From: an uncultured Oleiphilaceae bacterium
GTDB lineage: Bacteria > Pseudomonadota > Gammaproteobacteria > Pseudomonadales > Oleiphilaceae
DNA: 64,000 nt
Assembly: GCA_913060665.1 (NCBI GenBank)
Contig: CAJXUY010000002.1
Coordinates: 1 to 64,000 of the forward strand
Direction: 5' to 3'
In this document: positions 1-8,521 of the stretch, piece by piece
Numbering within the stretch: position 1 is the stretch's first letter
How the letters are laid out: the number at the start of each line of letters is the position of its first letter
Notes under the pieces: model-generated
Seen by the model: the letters and a program-made list of their open reading frames with translations, nothing else
What the model was told of the DNA's origin: nothing
Database searches by the model: none
Made by a program: the position numbers and the translations under genes

Positions 1-334
1 CAACCTTACTCATGAATGAAACGCTACCACAAGGTGGGGTTTAATTACCGCTTACCAACTCTCTGACGCCCAAAGACAAAGACTGTTATCAGGAGAGTCT
101 GGATCAGTCAGATCCACTACAATCATCATTAAAAGTTCTGACCCATTAATACCTACTTAAACCCTTTAAAGAGCGCCAAGACTTTTAGAAAGGCATGCAA
201 TGGTTTAACGACCGGTTAGCCGACAGAGCATGGCTAGATGGCGATGAATAAACGTTAAGTGATGAGCGATTATGAAATCTATTCGGGAAGTTATGCAAAC
301 TTTTGGTGAAGACGACAAAGAGAAATATTATGGT
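1..334. other. Gene-poor left edge
   Basis: No intact gene is supported in this stretch. Reading frames are short and interrupted. The only protein-like signal is a short plus-strand piece around 160-275 that resembles the C-terminal half of a glutathione S-transferase but contains stop codons (listed separately). The ORF called at 272-481 lies largely antisense to the 4.5S RNA gene and is not considered real. Confidence 0.5.
195..275 (+). pseudogene. Possible GST-like gene remnant
   Basis: In one plus-strand frame the sequence reads MQWFNDRLADRAWLDGDE, then a TAA stop, then TLSDERL and another stop. An upstream in-frame segment (KPFKERQDF) ends in a stop just before it. The pattern of a short helix with 'L..RLA...WLDGDE-TLSD' resembles the region of glutathione S-transferases where the consensus is 'L..g.yLaGd..siADi'. 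If so, the tyrosine codon usually found after GDE has become TAA. This rests on only about 25 residues and could be chance. Confidence 0.2.
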
Positions 335-446
335 GGTAACTTCCGCCAGCTACACCGCGGCACACAAGTCCACTGTTTCGGCTGCTCCCTTCCGGGCCTG
401 ACCGGGTCGACAGTATATTGTTGCGTGGGAACCAACGAAAGTCACC
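335..446 (-). ncRNA. ffs: 4.5S RNA, signal recognition particle RNA
   Basis: The minus strand carries the hallmark of the bacterial small SRP RNA: GGTCAGGCCCGGAAGGGAGC followed by AGCCG, with the GGAA tetraloop and the symmetric and asymmetric internal loops that bind the Ffh M domain. Flanking conserved blocks GTTGGTTC..CGCAAC and GTGTGCCG.GGTGTAGCTGG match the E. coli 4.5S RNA order. The ends were set by an 11-bp closing stem, GGTGACTTTCG at the 5' end and CGGAAGTTACC at the 3' end, which pairs throughout with G-U wobbles. The resulting 112 nt is close to the E. coli length (114 nt). The RNA joins Ffh for co-translational targeting of membrane proteins. A T-rich tract follows the 3' end. 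It lies on the same strand as, and about 100 nt downstream of, the rlmJ-like gene. Confidence 0.93.
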
Positions 447-543
447 ATAACAGGGTCAAGCGGCTAAGCACCTATCCCTAGAAGACGCGCATAATAGCAA
501 AGGTTTTTTACTATTAAAAGCGCTGATTGACGCTATTTTGCAA

Positions 544-1395
544 TCAAGCCCATTCCACACGACTTTTTGCCTTAATTAAAACCGGCAAAGTACTGACCAT
601 TTGTGAAAGTACTGACTCTATTGTGTTTTTAATATCATGGACAGGGTTAACCACCAAAACTCGAGATATTCTAGTTTCAACCTTACCTTGTTCCTCTACC
701 GTATCAACAAACTCTATGTTACTGGTAACTAGGTCTGTTACACCTGAATCTTTCAGTATTGATATCACATAACGATCCTTTGCTAAACTGCCCGTGAAGG
801 GTAATGTTACAATCATCATGGCCTTTGGCCACTTTGCTTTGCATAGAATAATTAAATTAGCGGTATCCGTAGAATCTCCATCAATAATGTAATCAGGGTC
901 TATCAGGATAAGGCCGTCATAAAAACCTTCAGGAATATGCTTAATCACCCGATCGAACGCAGAGCCGTGATCAATATCTACCTTAACGTCTGACTGAAAA
1001 GCACTACTCAACTCACTATAGTCATCTACATTTAATTCGATGAGTGACATAGAATCTTTTGCACGCAGTAATTTACGCGCAATCATTGGAGAACCTGGGT
1101 ACTTTAACAGCGGCCCCCCGCCATTGAAGCCTTTCACAATACCCACGTACTGCTCTGTTATTTCATTTTTATTAGCACTCAATAGATCCTTTACGCCAAC
1201 CGTTGATTGATTTGGTGTTATTTCTTCACTAATATCATACAACCCTGCACCTGCATGAGCATCAATAAAATGAAAACCCTTTGTATGCTGCTTTAATTGC
1301 TCTAACGCACAGGTTAAAACCAAATGTTTATGCAGGTCAAACAAACCACCCACACTAGTCCTGCAATTACCGTACAGCTGATTCATTTTTAACAA
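544..1395 (-). CDS. RlmJ-family adenine-N6 methyltransferase, divergent
   Basis: This 283-aa protein has the RlmJ family framework. RlmJ methylates A2030 of 23S rRNA at N6. Visible motifs are the SAM-binding strand FIDAHAGAG (residues about 43-51), YPGSP.IAR.LLR..DS..L.EL (about 99-121) and LILIDPDY (about 162-169). Family members normally have DPPY as motif IV; here the second Pro is Asp. The conserved N-terminal segment (E. coli FHAGNHADVLKH) is also poorly kept, reading RTSVGGLFDLHKH. Length is normal and there is no internal stop. It may be a paralog with a different substrate or reduced activity; a canonical rlmJ could exist elsewhere. It diverges from tRNA-Ser and precedes ffs on the same strand. 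Confidence 0.75.
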   Translation of the reverse strand: MLKMNQLYGNCRTSVGGLFDLHKHLVLTCALEQLKQHTKGFHFIDAHAGAGLYDISEEITPNQSTVGVKDLLSANKNEITEQYVGIVKGFNGGGPLLKYPGSPMIARKLLRAKDSMSLIELNVDDYSELSSAFQSDVKVDIDHGSAFDRVIKHIPEGFYDGLILIDPDYIIDGDSTDTANLIILCKAKWPKAMMIVTLPFTGSLAKDRYVISILKDSGVTDLVTSNIEFVDTVEEQGKVETRISRVLVVNPVHDIKNTIESVLSQMVSTLPVLIKAKSRVEWA

Positions 1396-1549
1396 TACAC
1401 CTAGTTAGTCATTATTATTTTTGGATTATTAATAGATAGCGCCTCAACGCCGCCCCCTATTAAATATAGAGCACTTACAATGGATCCGTAGATTAGATTA
1501 CAGTCTATTGATTTTAGAATACATGTAGTATAGAGTACCGCACCTTGCT

Positions 1550-1637
<88 letters not shown>

Positions 1638-1971
1638 ATTATCTTTTAAGCAATATTGCCAACGACTCATTATCAAAAGCACACCGAATGTTTCCCCAGC
1701 TTTTATTTAGTACATTCAAAACACTATACACCCAAAACCCTGAATATTTGTCCACATACTTAATACAGCCAGTTAATAGAGGCTGAATAACATTGAAGTT
1801 GTTAGAATACTTTTACCAATGCCCGAAATGATCCTGCCTGGTTGCGTGCCGTAATCCATTAAATTAATAATTACCCTACCCAGTTTACACAAAATCATAA
1901 GCAGAATTTTTTCGACACCATACCCTGACTTTTTCCTCCCTACAGTAAACCTTAACCAAACAACTAGTTTT
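1638..1971. other. Intergenic region without a supported gene
   Basis: About 330 nt between tRNA-Ser and the end of the YqiA-like gene. The minus-strand ORF called at 1773-2006 overlaps the hydrolase gene, has no recognisable domain and is AT-rich in a way that suggests chance. No direct repeat of the tRNA 3' end was noticed here that would mark an attachment site. Confidence 0.5.
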
Positions 1972-2472
1972 CTACAAAGATAAAATCGACCGGATAAATT
2001 GATCAAACAACACTGAAACAGTTTGGATAGAACTATTCAGCCGATGATCGCCCTCTATTAGGTGAAGTGAACACTTTACATCTTTAGCAAATTTAATTGA
2101 GTGCTCCGGCGGTATTACATTATCAGACCAGCCATGAACAACGTCTAGAATAGGCGTGTTTTTCTGATAGTTCTGGCACTCATAATTCGGTATATACAGC
2201 GCAGGCGCTAAAAGAAAAACACCTTTGGCCTTAACTCGCTCAGAAACGACCTGAGAGACATACCCTCCCATACTAGAGCCTACTAGAGAAAAATCACCTT
2301 GCTCTGATTCTAGAAGCGTCAGTAGCCGCTCTACTCGCAGATCTGGGTCCATAGTATCGGTGTAGTCGATACTATCTACGACACAGCCATGCTGATTGGC
2401 AATCTCAGCGAGTGTGTTAATCTTGCTGCCCCACGGACCACTTTCTTTACCGTGTGAGAAATAAACTTTCAT
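1972..2472 (-). CDS. YqiA/YcfP-like alpha/beta hydrolase
   Basis: A 166-aa small alpha/beta-hydrolase. It opens with MKVYFSHGKESGPWGSK, the beta-1 and oxyanion region. The nucleophile elbow is GSSMGGY (Ser at about residue 67), the acid is in HGWSDNVIPPE and the catalytic His in EGDHRL. Together these form the Ser-Asp-His triad of the UPF0227/YqiA esterase group, which are cytoplasmic proteins of modest size with poorly known substrates. E. coli YqiA hydrolyses palmitoyl-CoA and short esters in vitro. No signal peptide. Start ATG at 2472. The gene stands alone, about 95 nt downstream of the sugar dehydrogenase stop and on the same strand. Confidence 0.8.
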   Translation of the reverse strand: MKVYFSHGKESGPWGSKINTLAEIANQHGCVVDSIDYTDTMDPDLRVERLLTLLESEQGDFSLVGSSMGGYVSQVVSERVKAKGVFLLAPALYIPNYECQNYQKNTPILDVVHGWSDNVIPPEHSIKFAKDVKCSLHLIEGDHRLNSSIQTVSVLFDQFIRSILSL

Positions 2473-2567
2473 CGTTTTGCCTCTATAAATGTGAGCGGTT
2501 AAACATATGCATAGAGCTCAGAAGAAGTAAGCGAAACCATTCCTTTGGCATATTACCAGATCACTCA

Positions 2568-3695
2568 TCAGCTCGAAGGAATCAAACGAATAATTTTGCC
2601 GCTATCAGTAGATAAGTAAATAAGGCCTTCTGGACTTTGCACTAGCGATCGAATACGTTCTTTCAAGCGGGTTAATAACCGCTCTTCTCCGACCGCCTCG
2701 CCAGCACTATTCAGTTTTATTTGATTAAGATGCTGTAGTTTAAGCGCCCCGGCAAACAGATCCCCTTGCCAGCTTGGAAAAGCATCTCCCGTATAAAGTA
2801 ACAAACTACCTGGCGCGATGGATGGCACATAGTATTTAACGGGTTGCTCCATGCCTTCTTTTGACGTCCCCTCGCCGACACGTAAAGGACCCCAATACTC
2901 TTTGCCATAAGAAATAATCGGCCATCCGTAGTTCTTTCCTGCGTCTATCAGGTTAAGTTCGTCGCCACCTCTTGGGCCATGTTCAATAAGCCACAGGCGT
3001 GTCTTGTTAACATCGTAACTTAAACCTTGGGGGTTTCTATGACCATAACTCCAGATTTCAGGTAGCACGTTTTTACGCCCGATAAAGGGGTTATCTTTTG
3101 GAACAGATCCATCTAAATTCAAGCGTATAACGCTGCCTGAATGAGTCGATAAGTCTTGTCCATTAGGGCGCACGCCTCGATCACCAACCGAAAAGAACAC
3201 ATGCCCATTATTATCAAATGTAATGCGACTGCCAAAGTGCCTAGTAGTGCCTGAAAAAGACGTTGTAACAAGTAGGTCATGCCAGTTATCTAAGCTAGTG
3301 CCGTTCAATTTAGCTCTAGCGAAGGCGGTTACACCGCTATCGTCTAACGGTTTACTATAGGTGAAATAAACCCAGTCTCCTTTCTTATAACCCGGTGGTA
3401 AGGCTACATCGAGTAACCCACCCTGACCTTCTGAAAAGACTGTGGGGACACCTTCAATATTACGCGTGTTCCCATCTGTTAAGTCTAATAGTTTGAGGGT
3501 ACCCTTACGCTCAGTGATGAGTATTTGATGTTCGTTTATAAACGCCATTGCCCAAGGCACGCTGAACCCACCTGCGACTAATTCCGCACGGTATTCTATA
3601 CCGTCAGAGCTACCAGTAAAGAGTATTTCACTATATGCAAAAAACGGGAGTGAAGAGATCCAAAACAAACACCCAATCGCGAATTTCCTGATCAT
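2568..3695 (-). CDS. Soluble PQQ-dependent aldose sugar dehydrogenase family (YliI/Asd-like)
   Basis: This 375-aa protein begins with a signal peptide (hydrophobic core IGCLFWISSLPFFAYS), so it is probably periplasmic. It has the six-bladed propeller signatures of the soluble glucose/aldose dehydrogenase family: VPWAMAFI near the N terminus, GGLLDVALPPGY, RHFGSRITFDNNGHVFFSVG with the presumed catalytic His, GHRNPQGLSYD and EHGPRGGDELNLI.AGKNYGWP. These proteins oxidise sugars with PQQ as cofactor and pass electrons onward. Length matches E. coli YliI (371 aa). No pqq biosynthesis gene is in the window, so cofactor supply is unknown. Its substrate cannot be read from sequence. Confidence 0.87.
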   Translation of the reverse strand: MIRKFAIGCLFWISSLPFFAYSEILFTGSSDGIEYRAELVAGGFSVPWAMAFINEHQILITERKGTLKLLDLTDGNTRNIEGVPTVFSEGQGGLLDVALPPGYKKGDWVYFTYSKPLDDSGVTAFARAKLNGTSLDNWHDLLVTTSFSGTTRHFGSRITFDNNGHVFFSVGDRGVRPNGQDLSTHSGSVIRLNLDGSVPKDNPFIGRKNVLPEIWSYGHRNPQGLSYDVNKTRLWLIEHGPRGGDELNLIDAGKNYGWPIISYGKEYWGPLRVGEGTSKEGMEQPVKYYVPSIAPGSLLLYTGDAFPSWQGDLFAGALKLQHLNQIKLNSAGEAVGEERLLTRLKERIRSLVQSPEGLIYLSTDSGKIIRLIPSS

Positions 3696-3729
3696 TTGTG
3701 CCTCCGATTTTTTAGCTCAAACTTGGCAA

Positions 3730-4119
3730 TTAGTTTAGTACTTTTTCACTGAGCCCTGTCTTCGAACTTTTCCACCCAGCATAAAACGCCAACACTATCA
3801 GCGCCTCCAACAACGCCATGCCCGCTAGCGCCGCACTAATCCCATACAGAACAATACCCATGAGTCTAAAAGTGAGCAACCCCGTAGACAAAATTGCTGA
3901 GAAATACAACGCCGCCTCAATGTAACGACGGTTCAATGAACACATGACTATCGCTGCGCCAAGTCCAACCTGCAGCCCTCCATACACTGCGAAGAATTCT
4001 GCATAACCGGTGTTTGCTGTAAAAGAAAAACCCAAAAAACCAGCTGCCAGTTCTGGTACAAAAGCACACCATCCGCCAGACAACAAGTACAACCCCCCCA
4101 CTAGCCTCAATATCATCAT
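3730..4119 (-). CDS. Small four-helix membrane protein, DUF4345-like
   Basis: A roughly 129-aa protein made almost entirely of hydrophobic helices: MMILRLVGGLYLLSGGWCAFVPELAAGFLGF, an EFFAVYGGLQVGLGAAIVMC segment, a central helix and a C-terminal ALIVLAFYAGW helix. The 'FRAVYGG...G' type motif in helix 2 resembles the DUF4345 family of unknown function. The track start is GTG at 4140; the ATG at 4119 was preferred because TTTTAGAG lies about 8 nt upstream. It is 34 nt upstream of the sugar dehydrogenase and could be co-transcribed with it. The family assignment is tentative. Confidence 0.65.
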   Translation of the reverse strand: MMILRLVGGLYLLSGGWCAFVPELAAGFLGFSFTANTGYAEFFAVYGGLQVGLGAAIVMCSLNRRYIEAALYFSAILSTGLLTFRLMGIVLYGISAALAGMALLEALIVLAFYAGWKSSKTGLSEKVLN

Positions 4120-4379
4120 GTCATATTCTCTAAAAAGCACATTAATTAATGTTGTTCAATTGCCCCCCAAAATACACTGTATATACGCCAAAAACATACC
4201 AATGGATCTTTACTTCTAATAAAAGATGATCCAAAACGCGTGTGGGTTACGTAGAACATAACTCAAGACAGAGTATTACTTAAAACCTAGTTTTACTAAA
4301 AACACAGCAATTCGTCTTTAACGATAATAACTAAACAGGTCATTCTGCAGACCAATCGATGAAAGATACGAGGTTAAAT

Positions 4380-6146
4380 GTGAGTCACTATAAAGCACCT
4401 TTAGATAATATGAATTTCTTGCTATTTGATACCCTTCAAGCAAACAAAATAGCTGAGTGTGAACGTTTCGAAGATGCCACAGAAGATCTTTTTAGAGCCA
4501 TAATGGATGAGGCTGCTAAGTTTTCTAAGCTGGTTCTACTTCCCGTTAATACACCAGGCGACAGAGAAGGCTGTCAATACGACCCCGCTACACGTTCTGT
4601 TAAGACGCCTGACGGCTTTAAAGATGCGTATCAAACCTATATGCAAGGTGGATGGAGCGGGCTTTCTGCCTCACCTGACTTTGGTGGCCAAGGGTTACCA
4701 CACCTACTGAAAATGATCGTAGATGAAATGGTGTGCTCAACTAATTTGTCATTCGGTATGTACCCAGGTCTATCTCACGGCGCTATAGATTGCCTTACCA
4801 AACATGGCAGCAAGACACTTCAGAACGCTTACTTGCCTAAGTTAATCGCAGGTGAGTGGACCGGCACAATGTGCCTCACAGAACCTCAGTGCGGAACCGA
4901 CCTTGGCCTTATTGGTACAAAGGCGAGCCCGAACGGTGACGGTTATGATATAACGGGCACTAAAATATGGATTACCGGTGGCGAGCAGGATCTCGTTGAT
5001 AACATCATTCATCTAGTATTAGCAAAACTACCCGATGCCCCGGAAGGAAGCCGTGGAATTTCACTATTTTTAGTGCCAAAGTTTCTTAAAGACGGTACAC
5101 GAAATACAGCGTTTTGTGGCGGCCTTGAACATAAAATGGGTATCAACGGATCTGCTACCTGCGTGATGAACTTTGAAGGCGCAAAAGGTTGGCTAATCGG
5201 CGAGCCTAACAAGGGCCTAAAATGCATGTTTACCATGATGAATGCCGCGAGAATAATGGTGGGTATTCAGGGGTTAGGCTTAGCTGAAACCGGTTATCAG
5301 GTATCACTCGGCTTTGCCAAAGAGAGACTACAAAGTCGTTCAATTGCGGGCGCCGAACATCCTAATGAAAAAGCAGACCCCATTATCGTTCACCCTGACG
5401 TGCGGCGCATGCTGTTGCGACAAAAAGCGATTATTGAAGGTTCAAGAGCGATGGCCTACTGGACGGGTCTGCATCTAGATTTGAGTCATGGTCATGCCGA
5501 CTCAGTTCAACGTGAGCGCTCTGACGATATCGTGCAGCTAATGACACCTATCGTTAAGTCATTCTTAACCGACGAAGGTTTCTTTTGCTGTGACCAAGCA
5601 TTGCAGTCTATGGGTGGGGCAGGATTCACTCAAGATTTGCCGGTAGAGCAATTACTAAGAGACGGAAGAATACCTCGCATATACGAGGGCACAAATGGTA
5701 TTCAAGCACTCGATTTAGTCGGCAGAAAGCTAACCATGAACAACGGAAGGCTCGCTCACACCTACCTTTCTGAAATGAACAAAATACTCGATGACGTGAG
5801 CAATGTTGGCCACCTAGCGCGTGCAAACAGCTTTATTGAAGTACTTCAAGAGGCACTGGGGGTACTCATCATAAAAACGGTGAAAGACCCGGTGGAAGCA
5901 GCTGCAGCAGCCACACCACTACTGAGAATGTTTGCCCTTACAACCCTTGCGGTACTTTGGGCTAAAATGGCAGCACAATCAGAAGCGGCAGGTACGGTTG
6001 AAAACTATAGCGAAGCATTTCTTTCAAGCAAACGTAAAACAGCGGATCATTATTTCCGTCTATTTCAACCAGAAATCGTCGCGTTAGCTGAGGAAGTTAA
6101 GTCAGGAAAAGATACCCTAATGGCCTTAACTGCAGACGAATTCTGA
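4380..6146 (+). CDS. Acyl-CoA dehydrogenase, DmdC/FadE long type
   Basis: A flavoprotein of about 588 aa that oxidises an acyl-CoA to the 2-enoyl-CoA, feeding electrons to ETF. Domain order: N-terminal helical domain, beta domain with CLTEPQCGTDLG and KIWITGGE, C-terminal helical domain with IPRIYEGTNGIQALDL (the catalytic-base Glu region), then the extra C-terminal extension (ACDH_C) that separates this class from 380-aa short-chain enzymes. The class includes DmdC (methylmercaptopropionyl-CoA) and Pseudomonas FadE-type enzymes; substrate cannot be decided. The start was moved from ATG 4359 to GTG 4380 because GAGG lies 6 nt upstream and family members open with M.hYkAPL.DM.F.L. Followed by a hairpin at 6169-6190. 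Confidence 0.9.
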   Translation: MSHYKAPLDNMNFLLFDTLQANKIAECERFEDATEDLFRAIMDEAAKFSKLVLLPVNTPGDREGCQYDPATRSVKTPDGFKDAYQTYMQGGWSGLSASPDFGGQGLPHLLKMIVDEMVCSTNLSFGMYPGLSHGAIDCLTKHGSKTLQNAYLPKLIAGEWTGTMCLTEPQCGTDLGLIGTKASPNGDGYDITGTKIWITGGEQDLVDNIIHLVLAKLPDAPEGSRGISLFLVPKFLKDGTRNTAFCGGLEHKMGINGSATCVMNFEGAKGWLIGEPNKGLKCMFTMMNAARIMVGIQGLGLAETGYQVSLGFAKERLQSRSIAGAEHPNEKADPIIVHPDVRRMLLRQKAIIEGSRAMAYWTGLHLDLSHGHADSVQRERSDDIVQLMTPIVKSFLTDEGFFCCDQALQSMGGAGFTQDLPVEQLLRDGRIPRIYEGTNGIQALDLVGRKLTMNNGRLAHTYLSEMNKILDDVSNVGHLARANSFIEVLQEALGVLIIKTVKDPVEAAAAATPLLRMFALTTLAVLWAKMAAQSEAAGTVENYSEAFLSSKRKTADHYFRLFQPEIVALAEEVKSGKDTLMALTADEF

Positions 6147-6168
6147 GGTTAGGTAAATCGGTTTAAAC

Positions 6169-6190
6169 GGTCGGGGAGTTTTTCCCGACC
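6169..6190 (+). terminator. Stem-loop after the acyl-CoA dehydrogenase
   Basis: GGTCGGG pairs with CCCGACC around an 8-nt T-rich loop. The base of the stem is followed only by TTT, so this is a weak intrinsic terminator or an mRNA-end stabiliser. Confidence 0.5.
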
Positions 6191-6210
6191 TTTACACCTA
6201 AACTGATTTG

Positions 6211-6250
6211 AACGAGGGACACGTACTATGAATAAGGGATACGTACTATG
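6211..6250 (+). repeat. Tandem 20-bp duplication spanning RBS and start codon
   Basis: Two adjacent 20-bp units, AACGAGGGACACGTACTATG and AATAAGGGATACGTACTATG, differ at three positions. Each carries a GGGA ribosome-binding sequence and an ATG. The first ATG (6228) opens a 7-codon frame, MNKGYVL, whose TGA overlaps the second ATG (6248) as ATGA. Confidence 0.85.
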
Positions 6251-6463
6251 AATAAGGTCAGTCCTAAAGCGTTACGTCAAAGCAAGTGGACAAAAGCAAA
6301 CGTGACCAATAAAGAGAAGCACTTTGTTATCACAGAGGTCGAGTTTGATGATGATCAGCGGGTGATAACGTGCGTGATTGAGGCGGTTATGAATAACAAT
6401 CAGTATTCAATCGACTGGTGTGACCTTAAGAACAAAGACGAATGGCGGATGGGGTGGCTATAA
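6248..6463 (+). CDS. TIGR02450 family Trp-rich small protein
   Basis: A 71-aa protein with the conserved layout of the TIGR02450 Trp-rich family: LRQSKWTKANVTNKEKHFVIT, then a Cys-containing strand CVIEAVMNN, then IDWCDL and a C-terminal EWRMGWL. Function is unknown; the protein is soluble. The start at 6248 follows a duplicated copy of its own RBS and start region, creating a 7-codon upstream ORF that ends in an ATGA overlap. Its stop is 1 nt from the convergent ybiT stop, so the two transcripts must overlap at their 3' ends. Confidence 0.85.
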   Translation: MNKVSPKALRQSKWTKANVTNKEKHFVITEVEFDDDQRVITCVIEAVMNNNQYSIDWCDLKNKDEWRMGWL

Positions 6464-6464
6464 C

Positions 6465-8072
6465 CTAAGCGACTTGTAGCCGTGCCTGCTCTTGGCTATC
6501 AAGGTATTCATCGTAGGTACCCTGAAAATCAATAACACCTTTATCTTTAATTTCAATCACTCGGGTCGCTAGCGAAGAGACAAACTCTCGGTCATGACTG
6601 ACAAATATCAACGTACCATCATACGCCTCTAGTGCTTGGTTGAGGGCTTCAATCGCTTCCATGTCTAAGTGGTTAGTAGGCTCATCCATAATCAATACAT
6701 TCGCATCGCTCATCATCAGCTTACCAAACAGCAGTCTATTCTTCTCTCCACCTGAACACACGTTCGCTTTCTTATTAGCATCATCAGCCGTGAACAGAAG
6801 ACGCCCTAACATGCCCCGAACCATTAGATCGTCAAACTTAGGCGTACGCCATTGTGACATCCAATCAAATAGGTTTAGATCACAGTCGAAATCATCGGTA
6901 CTATCTTGCGGACAGTAACCAATGGTTGCGTTTTCTGACCATTTAACCACACCACCATTGGCCTGCAGATCATTCATCAAGCAGCGTAAAAATGTCGTTT
7001 TTCCCACCCCGTTTTCGCCGATTACAGCAAGTTTGGCACCCGCATCTAATATTAGATCACCACCACTAAATAGAGTCTCACCATCAAAACCATGAGAAAG
7101 GTCTTCTAAAATCAACGCTTGGCGGTGTAATTTCTTTTCTTGTTTGAGGCTAATGGACGGCGTCAATCGGCTAGAGGCTTTAACCTCGTCAAGCTTGATT
7201 TTATCCAACTTTTTAGCGCGTGAGCTCGCCTGCTTTGCCTTAGATGCGTTTGCAGAAAAACGGTTCACAAAACCTTGTAGCTCATCAATTTCAGCACTTT
7301 TCTTTGCATTTTCGGTATGCAGTTGCTCTCGGATTAATGTTGAAGCCGCGATAAAGTCTTCATAGTTACCAGGATAAATACGCAATTCACCGTAATCTAT
7401 GTCGGCCATATGGGTGCATACAGAATTAAGGAAGTGGCGATCGTGAGAAATGATAATCATCGTACATTTACGCTGATTTAACACGGTCTCAAGCCACTGT
7501 ATCGTATGTATATCCAAGTTGTTGGTCGGCTCATCAAGCAACAGAATATCGGGGTTAGCAAACAATGCCTGTGCAAGCAGTACCCGCAACTTCCAACCTG
7601 GAGCCACTTGGCTCATTAAACCAAAATGAAGTGATTCCTCTATGCCCGCATGCAGCAGTATCTCACCGGCACGGCTTTCAGCCGTATAACCATCCATTTC
7701 TGCGAACTGACTTTCAAGCTCGGCGACCTTCATGCCGTCTTCTTCAGACATTTCAGGCATGCTATAAATGCGTTCACGCTCTTGCTTCACTTTCCATAGC
7801 GCTACATCACCCATGATGACGGCATCCACTACGCTATACTCTTCAAAAGCAAACTGATCTTGACTCAGCGTACCGACCTTCTGTCCAGCTGTGATGGACA
7901 CATTCCCAGAAGTAGGCGCTAAGGCCCCACTCAGAATTTTCATAAACGTTGACTTACCGCAACCGTTAGCTCCGATTAAGCCATAACGGTTGCCGTTACC
8001 AAATTTAGCGGAGATGTTTTCAAATAAAGGCTCAGCGCCAAATTGCATGGTGATATTTGCGGTAGAAATCAA
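6465..8072 (-). CDS. ybiT: ABC-F family ATPase YbiT
   Basis: A 535-aa twin-ATPase ABC-F protein with no membrane domain. The first cassette has Walker [10 protein letters not shown] (about residues 37-45), the family's non-canonical signature near [13 protein letters not shown] and Walker [13 protein letters not shown]. The linker [21 protein letters not shown] matches the ABC-F P-site interaction motif region. The second cassette has [25 protein letters not shown] and [11 protein letters not shown]. Near-identity of long stretches to E. coli YbiT (530 aa), such as PEMSEEDG and [15 protein letters not shown], separates it from EttA, Uup and YheS. ABC-F proteins act on the ribosomal E site; the YbiT role is linked to translation under stress. 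Confidence 0.95.
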   Translation of the reverse strand: MISTANITMQFGAEPLFENISAKFGNGNRYGLIGANGCGKSTFMKILSGALAPTSGNVSITAGQKVGTLSQDQFAFEEYSVVDAVIMGDVALWKVKQERERIYSMPEMSEEDGMKVAELESQFAEMDGYTAESRAGEILLHAGIEESLHFGLMSQVAPGWKLRVLLAQALFANPDILLLDEPTNNLDIHTIQWLETVLNQRKCTMIIISHDRHFLNSVCTHMADIDYGELRIYPGNYEDFIAASTLIREQLHTENAKKSAEIDELQGFVNRFSANASKAKQASSRAKKLDKIKLDEVKASSRLTPSISLKQEKKLHRQALILEDLSHGFDGETLFSGGDLILDAGAKLAVIGENGVGKTTFLRCLMNDLQANGGVVKWSENATIGYCPQDSTDDFDCDLNLFDWMSQWRTPKFDDLMVRGMLGRLLFTADDANKKANVCSGGEKNRLLFGKLMMSDANVLIMDEPTNHLDMEAIEALNQALEAYDGTLIFVSHDREFVSSLATRVIEIKDKGVIDFQGTYDEYLDSQEQARLQVA

Positions 8073-8315
8073 AGATGTATTCCTGAGAGCGACGAATAAG
8101 TGAGTGAGCCAAAACTACAGCGATGACACACAGGGGGGGCACTATAAATAGTTGAGGCCTAAATGTCGAGCGAGTTGTACATTATTTACACAAAGATTCC
8201 AAAACTTAGGCTGTAAATTTTAATCATGCAATATCGCTACTTGCGCCTAGTTTTGGTTTCCACCTGAAGAAGCAATTAAATCTATATGGAAACCGCTTTT
8301 AGTGTTTGCCAACGT

Positions 8316-8471
8316 TTATTGCAGCGTCCATGGCCGACCTTCACACCGGTCAAAATTAATACAACTCGGTAAACAGCCTCTACAAGGCAATGTTCTTTCG
8401 GTTTCAACAGCGTCGGTTAGAGGCTGTGGTGCGCTATCTTTGATCTGCTGTTTTTTACGGTCATTTTGCAT
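8316..8471 (-). CDS. 51-aa Cys-rich small protein (not in ORF track)
   Basis: A short minus-strand ORF below the length cut-off of the track. It encodes 51 aa with an acidic/basic N-terminal tail and a compact C-terminal motif, PCRGCLPSCINFDRCEGRPW. The four cysteines are spaced C-x2-C-x3-C-x5-C (residues 30, 33, 37, 43), which suggests metal binding. ATG at 8469-8471 is preceded by GGGAAA about 8-13 nt upstream. It lies 50 nt downstream of the last gene of the ChrR-linked operon on the same strand, so it could be read through from that operon or have its own promoter. The plus-strand ORF at 8302-8544 is its shadow. Function unknown. Confidence 0.7.
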   Translation of the reverse strand: MQNDRKKQQIKDSAPQPLTDAVETERTLPCRGCLPSCINFDRCEGRPWTLQ

Positions 8472-8521
8472 ATTACTTATTTCCCAAACAATTGACAGTC
8501 GCTGTCGTATTAATCTCTCTA

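Noticed and set aside
272-481. 69-aa plus-strand ORF
   Set aside because: It is antisense to the 4.5S RNA over most of its length, and its sequence (HCFGCSLPGLTGS) is just the complement of the SRP RNA core.
1773-2006. 77-aa minus ORF
   Set aside because: Overlaps the hydrolase gene, lacks an RBS, and shows no domain.
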